From NCBI GenBank assembly GCA_020912385.1, contig CP087208.1:310001-374000 (forward strand): a stretch of DNA of 64,000 bases, read 5' to 3'. The stretch comes from Neofusicoccum parvum (Eukaryota; Ascomycota; Dothideomycetes; Botryosphaeriales; Botryosphaeriaceae). Position 1 is the stretch's first letter. The number at the start of each line of letters is the position of its first letter. Positions 34,342 through 43,643 of this stretch are shown one piece after another. The notes under the pieces were generated by a model that was not told the origin of the DNA, searched no databases, and worked only from the letters and a program-made list of their open reading frames with translations. Position numbers and translations under genes: made by a program.

Positions 34342-34623
34342 CGGTTCCTTGACCAACCACTTCCCGGACTGGGGTACCGAATCCCAATTCAAGAGTGACT
34401 CGCGTCCAACAGTCGTCGTTGGCTACAATTCACAAAGCGAACGACGTGGCAAACAGGTCCGGGCTCGCCCAGGTCCCGGTGACGGGAGGAATTCGGATGG
34501 TCCGGAGGAAGCTCAATACTTCAAGAAGCTGGTCAAGTACTCCGAACCCCCGTCCTCGTCCTCACACGGAGGTTCGGAACATACCCTACAGATTCTTAGA
34601 GCGAAAGCATACGAAAAGGCCCG

Positions 34624-35149
34624 GATATCGTCGACCTCTTCCGTGCGAGTTACGACCAAAGGGCAATCGGAAACTTTCGGTCCCAATGGATTTTTGCGAA
34701 GTTCCGGAGGGACCCAGAGGGTCTTGCGGAAGTTTGATACCTAGACAACCTGGTGTATCTATACACCAAAGCTGTCAGGAAATGGGATCCATATGGTAGA
34801 TAGAACAGGCAAGAGCGTGGATCGCGGTCCAACGGAAGGCGATCCGTAGACCGCGATCCACCCAGAACAATCAACTATCATACACTCAATACCGACCACA
34901 AGGATCGTGATCTCGTTGCCTTCCAAAAGCGCTTCTTCAAAATGGCGCTGGATACGGAGGTGTCTAGAATGGACGCGGAAGTACCCAACGCCGACGAGGG
35001 AACGAGCGTTGAGAAGCGCAGCTATTCGCAATCGTGAAGCAAGGCGTAAGGCGCATCCAATCGAGCCTACGGAAAACGACGACGGACCCTTGCTGAGAGA
35101 TATGGTTCACTCCGTTCTCGGACTTGATCGACGTACCCCCCTGCCATAG
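34624..35149 (+). pseudogene. Island gene B remnant, two stops and a frameshift
   Basis: One frame reads DIVDLFRASYDQRAIGNFRS, then WIFAKFRRDPEGLAEV, a TGA at 34735, YLDNLVYLYTKAVRKWDPYG, a TAG at 34801, then a long coding-like run to a TGA at 35035-35037. A different frame then reads AIRNREARRKAHPIEPTEND to a stop at 35147-35149, suggesting a frameshift near 35.0 kb. The start is shared with gene A's duplicated motif. Both internal stops are one C-to-T type transition away from sense codons (CGA or TGG, and CAG or TGG). Function unknown. Confidence 0.45.
34626..34713. repeat. Imperfect direct repeat, copy 2
   Basis: Partner of 34252-34341. At the position of the copy-1 TAG this copy has TGG (34687-34689). 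Confidence 0.75.
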
Positions 35150-35151
35150 CT

Positions 35152-35352
35152 ATGAGCACCGCAGGCCAGGCAACCAATGCTCCCACCCCCACCTCCACTG
35201 CGCGAGCAAGAGCAGAGAGGTCTGGTACCGCAGGTCAGGCAACTAATGCTCCCACCACGACTGCGAGTACCGCGGATCAAACATCTGGTGCTCCCGCTAC
35301 AACAACAAACACAGATTTACACAAGACTGGTACCGCAGATCAGACGGTGTAG
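35152..35352 (+). CDS. Short Thr/Ala repeat ORF (66 aa), uncertain
   Basis: ATG at 35152 just after the gene B remnant. The product is made of degenerate repeats (TAGQATNAPT, STADQTSGAPA, GTADQTV) of about 20 residues. It could be an independent small gene or the repeat-rich tail of decayed gene B. No signal peptide. The only support is the in-phase peptide repeat. Confidence 0.3.
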   Translation: MSTAGQATNAPTPTSTARARAERSGTAGQATNAPTTTASTADQTSGAPATTTNTDLHKTGTADQTV

Positions 35353-35890
35353 TAATGTGGGGCATACTCAGAACAATCTGGCTACTACTTGTACAATACC
35401 TCGTACATAGCTTACACAATGACAACTCGTGCACCCAACAAAACTGACCTCTTCTCACTGTGAGGTAGAGGCCTCAGAAAGCCTCTTTACCATCAGTTGC
35501 CCGTTTAGTGACCGTTGTAACCGTCTAAATCATGGACCACTTTATTGTAGTTGGTTGTGTCGCTTTGCCACACGTCTGCCTGCCTTCCAATGTGACTGCT
35601 TCTTGACCACGTGAGACTCACTTATGACCTCCTGCCCTCATTCATCAGCTGAACCTGCCATCACCGTAGCGGAAAGGCCAGCACCATCCCATTCGGTGGA
35701 GAAAACCGTGAGCAGAAGGCAGGAGCAGAATCCAGCACGGCTGCCTGAGCAGCAGGTTCTCTACATATAAAGGCCACCCCCCACCCCGACATACCTCCTC
35801 TCGTCAACACCTCCTCTCCCCAACAGCACCGTGCCGACACCACCGTGCCGACACCATCTCGGGACGCCATCGCCACTTCAGCACAACATC
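35353..35890. promoter_or_regulatory. Promoter region of the 328-aa island gene
   Basis: A TATAAAG at 35766-35772 lies about 120 bp before the ATG at 35891, followed by a TC-rich leader. A 15-bp unit (CACCGTGCCGACACC) is repeated in tandem around 35826-35856. No other gene seen. Confidence 0.5.
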
Positions 35891-36877
35891 ATGGGCCAGT
35901 CACCGGGAGGTCGGTTTGGCCAAGATCCCATCCAGGACATGCAGATGGTACCTTCTGGAGGTGAAGCCAGTGGGCAAGGCCCTCAAAGGCAACCTCACCT
36001 CCTCAACCGTCGTACTCAACAGCTGTCTGCTCTGGCAACCACCTATGACACTGTTGACTTCGTCATGGAAGTCTCGAACATCAACACGCGAGCCTCAGAT
36101 CTCACCAACCAACTCGCAGGCTTCACCAAGGATATGTCGAACCTCGTCCAAAAAGCTACGAATGTCATGGCCCAGACCGCAGCCCTGCGAGAAGCTGTGG
36201 AGTACTGCATCTTGACGGATCGTGAGTTCCTCAGGACCCTGAAGGACATGGACGAGAGGGTGAGATCGAACCCTCTCGTCCAGAAACGCCTTGGTAGACT
36301 GAAGGCAGAGCGCAAGAGGAAGTCGACTGAAGAGGCTGCTACCATTGAAAAGCGACAGCGGACTGACTCCTCGCAACAGCAAGGCCCTGGTCAGCAAATT
36401 TTCCGGCAGCAGAGCGGCGGTACAGGTTACAATCAGCACCAGCAGCAGGATGCCGAGCAGAGGAGCTGTACGGGCTACAATCAGCCCCAGCAGCAGGATG
36501 GCAATGTGCGAGATGGTGGATTTCTTTCGGTTGAGGCTGCGCTTTTCGACGTGGCCCCAGAAGTCAGAGAGCGTACTTTTCGAGCCCTTCGCGACTCGCA
36601 GACTCTTGAGCCGCACAACAGCTTCGGTACGGCACGTGGCACCATGAACAACACGCAGGCACCCCATCAGTCCTTGTATCGGAGCGGTTCAATCACCGGT
36701 GGCCACCGTAGGATCGCTGCCGGCACACCCGCCCGCCGCACGACCACTACCTCCATGCCAACCAACCAGTACGACATGCAGCACGGTAACCAAGCCGTTC
36801 CTTGTGATGACAATGACGCTTGGATGGATGATCCTGGATCCGAGGATGAAGAGCTTCCCGATGACTTTGGCCTTTAG
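35891..36877 (+). CDS. Island protein with coiled coil, Gln-rich middle, acidic tail
   Basis: Intronless, 328 aa, start MGQSPGGRFGQDP. Residues about 40-150 are predicted helical and heptad-like (VMEVSNINTRASDLTNQLAG, TKDMSNLVQKATNVMAQTAA), followed by a basic segment with a nuclear-localisation-like KAERKRKS and KRQR, and a Gln-rich segment with an internal repeat (GYNQHQQQDAEQRS / GYNQPQQQDGN). A second folded-looking patch follows (VEAALFDVAPEVRERTFRAL). The C-terminus is acidic (DNDAWMDDPGSEDEELPDDF). No known domain. It sits between the decayed genes and the helicase on the same strand and, unlike them, is fully open, so it may still be expressed. The composition suits a nuclear, nucleic-acid-associated scaffold, but that is inference. 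Confidence 0.7.
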   Translation: MGQSPGGRFGQDPIQDMQMVPSGGEASGQGPQRQPHLLNRRTQQLSALATTYDTVDFVMEVSNINTRASDLTNQLAGFTKDMSNLVQKATNVMAQTAALREAVEYCILTDREFLRTLKDMDERVRSNPLVQKRLGRLKAERKRKSTEEAATIEKRQRTDSSQQQGPGQQIFRQQSGGTGYNQHQQQDAEQRSCTGYNQPQQQDGNVRDGGFLSVEAALFDVAPEVRERTFRALRDSQTLEPHNSFGTARGTMNNTQAPHQSLYRSGSITGGHRRIAAGTPARRTTTTSMPTNQYDMQHGNQAVPCDDNDAWMDDPGSEDEELPDDFGL

Positions 36878-37493
36878 ACGGTGGTCTTTTCTTTTTTTCA
36901 TTCTTCTTCTTCTTCTACTGCTGAACCTCAAACTCAGCTGGTACAGCAATGGCGTGGCTTTGATTTCGATTCTGAAGGAAGGCGTAGGTCCTTCATAAAA
37001 GTGTGAGTCTTTCCCTTGGTAGTGGTACGGGGTATATCTGATGGAAAGGCGGTTCTTTTCTTTTTCCCTTCTTCTTCTAATCATCAAAGCCCAGCTGGTA
37101 CGGGAATGGCGTGGCTTTAATTTCGATTCTGAGTGAAGGCTTAGATCTTTCATAAGAGTCTGGGTTTTCCCCTTCGGAGTGGTTCGGGTTATCACACCCT
37201 TACATAGCTATAATCTTCTCACTCGCCGCTGTTCCCATTGACCGTGTACGTTGTTCAGCCTGGCTGTTGTGTAGGTAAGCATATCAAAATTCCGAGACGG
37301 TTGGGCTATTCCCTTTTGGGTTTAGCCCTCACTCGCTTGAGCATTAGTTCGTTTTCGCGACCCACAAAGCCTCTTACCCCACTCCTTCCTTCCAATCAGA
37401 TTCTCTTCCGCCAAGTTCGTAGCAGCGGTCCAACCACCCCTGCGCTTCATCCGATTGGCTATCCACCTTCGATTCTCCCTTTCCGTTGCGACC
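36878..37493. repeat. Tandem ~150-bp duplication downstream of the 328-aa gene
   Basis: Two diverged copies, about 36880-37015 and 37040-37190. Shared blocks include TTCTTTTCTTTTT then CTTCTTCTTCT, CAGCTGGTAC-G-AATGGCGTGGCTTT-ATTTCGATTCTGA and CTTTCATAA-AGT-TG-GT-TTTCCC. They lie in the 3' flank of the 328-aa gene and the 5' flank of the helicase. May be duplicated terminator/promoter DNA. Confidence 0.65.
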
Positions 37494-40400
37494 ATGGCGC
37501 ATCGCCTCAAGCAACCGCGGCCTACCCAGGTCTCGGTGAACCAAACCGACATTGTGCTCCATCCTCTCGACGCCACGGGCTTGGAGTGTGAGTCTAGTCA
37601 CCGCAGGAAGTACCCGTCCATCGTCACCTTCGCTGCCCCCGCCGAAGAAGCCGGTGACAAAGATATTCTCACGATCGGCGCGCTCCCTCTACCTAAAGTT
37701 GAGGGCGAGAAGAAGTTGAACGGCATCTTCCCGACGCTCACCTTGTGCGACTTTTCTGAGTGGGACTGCTACGTCGAGATCCGCCTTCGTTTTCGATGGA
37801 CCAACAACAAGAACGAGGCTATCTTAGCTATGGTCTACCTTCGTTACGATAGCAAGCTGCTGGTCGACTAGAACGCGGAGCCGGCAGGTCTCCGCTGCAC
37901 GGAAGTCAAGCACGAAGACTTGGAGGAGATCGCAGAGGTCTTCGACATTGAAGCGGAAGTCCTGAGGAAGAACTTCGAGCACGCCCACGCCCGCTATGGC
38001 CGTTTGTGGAAACTGAGCATCCCCCATGGCCCAGCCAGCCTATCGGCTAATCTCTTCACTATCGGGACGGACGGGTACTTCGAGAATGAGCTGCAGATAC
38101 TCCGCCGCGCTCTAGACAGCGAGCACGGCAAGATCGATGCTCTAGTTTTTTCTAACAGCATGCAGAACGACGTGGAGGTTTTCAACGACCGCTTGGAAGC
38201 TATCCGCGGCTCTGATCCACTGCTGAGCTGGTACCGCCAGGGTTCTAAGATCGTCCTCAAACTTAGGCAGATCTTGTGTCGTGACAAGCGTCCTCAGATT
38301 CAAGTAAACCCACAGCTCGTCTATAACGACTTCAGCAGGTACCTCACCGTCTACGGTTTCGCGGCTATCGAAGAAGACGAGCTAGCCGATGACAACTCGA
38401 AGATTGCGAGTGGCTACATCAAGGTGGTTAAGTTGGAGCGTGCGGAGGATCGTCGGTACCTGTGCTTCCTCCACACAGAATCAGATGTTCGTCTAGCCTG
38501 CGGCAACATCGTAAAAATTGATGTGGAAAACAAGGGCGACACCTTCGACAGTGCCATGGCTTGGCATGCGGAAGTTACGGATGCAAGCCCTTTCGCCGGT
38601 TTGAACGAGACGACGTTGTACCTGACCAGGCCCTATGACACGCAGACTGGTACATACGACACGACCCCCATCAATGGTGTCAGGTCTTTCGGTCGCATCA
38701 ACAACTTCGAGAAGGCTGTTGCGTTGGTTTCCAGGCTGAAGCATAACCCCGTGATGTTCCACGTCACGTACTCGGACAGGGTTATCAAGCGTCAAATCAA
38801 CGCTTTGCGAAAGCTGACTGATTCGCTCGAGTTGAAATCTGCACGCCAGACAATCATGGGTTCGCGCATCGATCAGATGGAGAAGGTCAGTATGTACGCC
38901 GCCTTTGAATCAGCCGACGGCTTCGAAGAGTACCTTCGGGACGTCATGCAGGAGTTCAATGAGGACCAGCAAGCCGCCGTTCTCATGTGCCAGAACCTCC
39001 CCAATGGCATCGGCTTGGTCCAGGGTCCTCCTGGCACCGGGAAGACTTTCTGGATCAGCAGTGTTATCCAACCGCCCCTCGCCGAAATGAACCTTGGCCG
39101 CGTTCCGCGCCGTCCGGTTCTGATTTGCTCATCTACCAACAACTCTGTGGACGCCCTAACCAAGCGCACCCAGGATATCTCGCAGAACTTCGTTGACAAG
39201 CATAAGTTGCCCAAAATGCCGATCATTGTCCGTATGCACGCGTTGTCGACCGAGAAGAAGGTGGTTGTACGCGCCATCAATAGCAAGCGTAGTGACAAGA
39301 AGCCAGATATTCTCCAGGGCGAAGAGCAAGACCTGACCCAAATTCTGGCTGCCTTGGTCACCTCGGAAGACTATGCGCGCTTCCAGTTCCGCCCTCACGA
39401 AGGTGTCGCTGACCGTCGTGTGAAGCTCATCGAGAACTCTCTCGGCTCCTGGATGCTGAGAGTTTCTGGCATCATCCCGGACGACCCACTCGGCGATGCT
39501 AAGCGCCATGCCAAGTTCGGGGCGCACTTCTTTCAATGGTCTACGGGTGGCAAGCTTACTCCGGAAGAGTGTATTAATTTTACGGCGTCTATCAACGAGC
39601 TTCGTAAGCATGTGTTTTCGATCATGGACGTCCTAATCACCACCGCCAGCAACGCTGGTGACCCCAAGCTTTACGAGATCATGCAACCCTCTCTCATCAT
39701 CATCGACGAGGCTGCTCGGATGTCTGAGCCCGACGCTTGGAGCTTCTTCGCGTTCTACTCCTCCGAGGTCCCCAAGATCTTCGTAGGTGACATGGCCCAG
39801 CTCAAACCAAGTGCGCGTTACGACAACAAGTTCAAGCAGCACCTCTCGTTGTCTTTGATGGGCCGCTTCAGTCTCATCGGGTACCCTCTTACGATGTTCA
39901 CTATGCAGCATCGTATGCACTCGAAGATCTGCAACCTCGTCTCATCGGTTTTCTACGATGGAAAGATCACCACCGCACCCGGTATAGACAAGAAAGAGCT
40001 GAGCAGGTCTTTCAGTGGCTACATGCTGGAGAGGTTCAAGATGCCTCGCAATGTCCTCATGATGAATTGCGTGGACAGCATCTCGGAGCTTGGCGCTAAG
40101 AAAAGCCCCTTCAACGTTACCCACATCATACTTGTTACAGATATTATCCGTGGACTGCTCGAGCGCGGAATCAAACCTTCGTCTCTTGCGGTACTGACTT
40201 CCTATAGTGCCCAGTTCGCTCAGTACCGCAGCGCGTTTGCGGCACTACAAGCTCTCTTTCCTGGATTGGATATGCGCAGCATGACCCTAGGCAAGATTGA
40301 CACGTTCCAAGGCGAAGAGGCTGACATCGTCATCCTCGACCTTCCGAACCATGAGCGTCTTGGCTTCCTGGACGACCCATCTCGTCTGAATGTCGGTCTT

Positions 40401-40637
40401 TCACGTGGAAAGTGCGGACTAATCTTAGTCGCCAACAGCTCGGTCATCACCAAGAATAAGCGATATACTAGTTCTTACCTGGCTCGCGTCTTCTCGTATT
40501 TGAAGCGTGCGAATGCTTCCAAGGTGATGCTCAGGTCCGCCATCGCAGAAATGAAGCTTCCGGACTCGGCCTCAGTCCTCCCTAAGACTGACGATGAACG
40601 TGCCGAAGAAGAGGAAGAAGAAGAAGGGGTTCTTTAA
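37494..40637 (+). pseudogene. Upf1-like SF1 helicase with one in-frame TAG
   Basis: An open frame of 1047 codons starts MAHRLKQPRPTQ and is broken only by a TAG at 37869-37871. The second part (37872-40637) carries a complete SF1B helicase core, numbered in the full frame: motif I GPPGTGKT (about 511), motif Ia LICSSTNNSVDAL, motif II DEAA (about 738), motif III GDMAQLKPS, QHRMHSKI (about 805), motif IV LTSYSAQFAQYRSAF, motif V TFQGEEADIVILDL (about 937) and motif VI RLNVGLSRGK. These match the Upf1/Sen1/Dna2-type family. The N-terminal 500 residues are unfamiliar; no zinc-cluster or nuclease motif was seen. No introns in 3.1 kb. The TAG fits CAG-to-TAG. The 3' part could be translated from an internal ATG, so an active shorter protein is possible. 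The tail is Glu-rich (ERAEEEEEEEG-like). Confidence 0.8.
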
Positions 40638-40767
40638 GCAATGGATGGTTTAGAATACCTTATAGATACTTGAAGGAGGCTATGGGTTGCACAGGCTCCT
40701 TTTAGTTTTAGTAAACACAACAGACTTCATCTTATATGGACAGCGTCGTGATTGTAGAACATTTACA

Positions 40768-40854
40768 CGTAGGCAGTTGAATCATTCATCCGGATGGATT
40801 TGACATTTCTTTTACTGTGCATTTTCATCCGGACAACAGCTTCAACTGCCTACG
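40768..40854. mobile_element. Hairpin (MITE-like) element, copy B
   Basis: 87 bp. Begins CGTAGGCAGTTGAATCATTC and ends TTCAACTGCCTACG, so the outer 14 bp are a perfect inverted repeat. The right arm has small changes (CATCCGGACAACAGC). A TA dinucleotide flanks the GGCAG core on both sides, compatible with a TA target duplication. It lies 130 bp after the helicase stop. Confidence 0.82.
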
Positions 40855-40970
40855 ATAGTAATCAAGCCGACATATTTTACAGTTCCCGCACGTATGTACA
40901 CTCGTGACGCAACAGTTTGTGCGTGACCACCGCAAAAAGCACAAAAAAATGGATTGCTTCAATCTGTTGG

Positions 40971-41053
40971 TGGGTAGTTGAAGCATTCATCCGGATGGCT
41001 TTGGTAATTTAATCAAAGTACTTGTGTATTCGGATGAATGCTTCAACTACCCA
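40971..41053. mobile_element. Hairpin (MITE-like) element, copy C
   Basis: 83 bp with 23-bp perfect arms (TGGGTAGTTGAAGCATTCAT then CCG, and its complement). Both arms share the same deviation, GGGTAG for GGGCAG, so pairing is intact. Only 116 bp from copy B, same spacer orientation. Confidence 0.85.
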
Positions 41054-43643
41054 TGCGGGTGTCTTGCTCGCCGTCGCGGAAAAGCGCGACCCCGCCAAGT
41101 CGGAAAAGTACCCCTGTCTTCTCCGCACTCACTTTTCGGAAAAGGCCGACGGAATGCGAATACTGCTATGGCTGAGGGAGTGCGGGATGAGCAGAAGATG
41201 CTTTGGGCAGTGTCAGGCGCAGCTGTTCATTCGTGGTGGTTTGGACGTTTTGGGGAAATGCTGGCGCGGGTGTTGGTGGCGGTTCGGATCGCCGGATTGG
41301 GTGGTTGATTGAACTTGGAACGTCGTCTATATAATTTTGGTAGCACAAATTGGATATCCTGGCCGCTGTCATGTACCTCACCATCTTGCGAGGATTCAGC
41401 GCAGGCTGTGATGTCTGGAAAGAACGTTCCATCCTTGTTCGTGAACCTCAGCCAGTCCCAAGGCATTCAGATGACAGCTATGACCTTTGCGAAGTCATTG
41501 CTCGTACTCTTTGCATGAAAAAAACCGCTCCATGGCTGTTGTACTTAGGTAAGCCATGGTCCAGGGCGCATTGGAGGTCTTAAAACGTAGCAAATAGCGG
41601 TACATTGTAAGAAAGCGCATCAAATGCCTTTGGTCACGTTTCATCGCTTTGTCCAGACACTGACGGGAGTAATCGAGATTGGAATAGCAGATACACTTGT
41701 AGTGAGTCCCTTTCTCGTTTGCGTTTCGGGGTTCAACGGTGTCACTACCGAACTTACACAAGCCTATCTTGCCCGGCCAAGAACGGATATGCGGTCTCCC
41801 GGGCACAATACATAGGTGTAAACTAATATGTGTAAGGATTTTCTTGCCTAGAATGACTAAAAAAATCTTGGAAGAGCTTGCGACTAATTGAGACCGGGTC
41901 AAGTTCTGACTATTGTACAGCATCTTTGGATTATGTGTAGTTTTGAGGCTGGAAGTTTGCGGACTCATATCCTAGTAATATTCGTACCACCTGTGCTGTA
42001 GCTCAATGATTGTTTGAAACATGAATGCGCATATGATTTCTACGTAGCAATTTTTGCCCGATTATATCACAATCGTTTCTATCTGGTGAGGCGTATTTGG
42101 TCCTTTGACCCCGTACTCGGTCACCTGGCCCTAGCTAATATCGTTTCTATGTCTCACGTCTTTCTGGAGCGTTGATCTGACCTCGAATAAGCTCTGTAGA
42201 TCTTATAAGGCTTGTCTTCCTTGTGGCGTTTCTGACCCGCCCTCGGGATCTGCATGAGGCTGGCATCCAATCACCCCCTTACACTCCGTAGCGCCACAAC
42301 GCCATCAAATATGTGCATGGGAGTCGGCTCGGATGATAAACGAGTCGAGAAAACAGTGACGAATCTCCACACAATTTTGTATTCCTAAGAGATGCGCTGA
42401 GTGGCGAGGCTGATTCGTTGGGGGATATCTTTAATCAGTGCCTAGCCACCAATGGAGAAGGGAAAGTGATTTCGTACACGTCTACAAGTAGCCTGCAGCC
42501 CTGGACTTCGCTCAACGGCTTTTCCTTGTCCAGTGCTCACCTAGCCTCTTTAAAAGCCTCCCTACTGTTGATGCATGACACTATAGTGTGTTTGTGCACC
42601 CTGTTTCTCAGTGAAGAGAACAAAAAACTCTTGGTGAATAATTTATCAATGCTTAAACTAACAGTAAAATTGTTCCAGATATAGTGGTGGGTAGAGATAA
42701 GAGACAATTATTCAACGGGCCCAGCTTCCACTTCTGCTTGGTACGCTGCTCGATCACCTGCCCCCGCATTTCCTTGTTTCTTAGCAGATGTGCATCGCGG
42801 TCAGGTTATGCCGTTTTGCCTGAGATCGGGCGAATAGTGTCACACCCTCCGTGCTACATATCGGGCTTGGACAAAGAGCTGCGTTAAATGTGATTTGAGC
42901 ATAGCCACCGTGGGGGCTGATATGTGACAAGGATACCAGTGCAAGCGGCTTCGCTTAGTACCCATTAGACAATTTCTCCGGCCGACTGGTAGTGGGAGAT
43001 GCTCTAGAGGCAAATTCCGTGGGGGCCGAACTTCCATGTAGCACCATGAGTAACCCGCACAACTCGGTCTTTTTCGTGGGAGCTCTAGGATAATAATAAA
43101 AACCCCGAGCAAATGAGAATCCAAAAAGATCAGGAAAAAGAGCTCATCGTATATCCAGTCCTATCAGTAAGATTTTCGTATGCGACAGCCTCTGAGAGAT
43201 GTATCAGTCTTGGCCCGCGATGTGCCGTCGGTTCTGCATGATCCTGGTTCTGTAAGCTATTCGCATGCAGATGCATGTGCTATACTTGTCACCTCCCGTT
43301 TCAGCTCAGGCTGTATGCTGAAATAGCACACATCGGCCCAACCATCTTTCTCCGTGATATCATGGATGACGGAAAGCGCAGGGGTTGGAATACTTAGTCG
43401 AACCACACCACTTCTCTTCTCCAGTCCAGGACCTTGCACCAGACTATCAGCTATATTACTCCAGCATGCAAGTTTTCGGGTCAAAGATAAGGATAATTTT
43501 AGCGCACGGATTGAATATATAGATTCTGCCGGACGTCAAACACACGGTAATCCTCACCATTTGACATGTTTTAATGTTCCACAAAATCTAAATTCACTAT
43601 TCCAAAGCCATTCCCTTGCATCCCGGAGCCCGTAGTCAGGAAC

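Larger units (their letters stand above)
33896..34744 (+). pseudogene. Island gene A, interrupted by one in-frame TAG
   Basis: A frame starting MFRKEALLSLWPFASKRGW runs 139 codons to a TAG at 34313-34315, then stays open in the same frame to 34744. A possible extra upstream exon starts at ATG 33736 (MPYL, donor GTACAG, acceptor CACAG before 33872), which would place the start closer to the TATA box at 33548. A motif near the TAG (FRASYDQRAIGDLRSQ) is repeated about 370 bp downstream in gene B as FRASYDQRAIGNFRSQ followed by Trp, so the TAG most likely replaced a TGG codon. No domain recognised. Without the TAG the reading after 34345 diverges from copy B, so the true original length is unclear. 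Confidence 0.5.
40638..43643. other. 3 kb without a supported gene
   Basis: AT-richer DNA after the helicase. It contains hairpin copies B and C. Minus-strand frames at 41495-41968 (157 codons) and 41227-41466 have partly protein-like translations but no recognised domain, no clear intron joining them and no ATG context, so they are not called. Nothing recognisable in 42.0-43.6 kb. Confidence 0.45.

Noticed and set aside
33340..41053. Idea that the island is a Starship-type giant transposon
   Set aside because: No tyrosine-recombinase (DUF3435) captain or other transposase was seen, and the segment is far smaller than such elements.
41227..41968. Minus-strand frames after the helicase island (157 and 79 codons)
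   Set aside because: Some stretches look protein-like, but no intron model joins them, no domain is visible and start contexts are poor.
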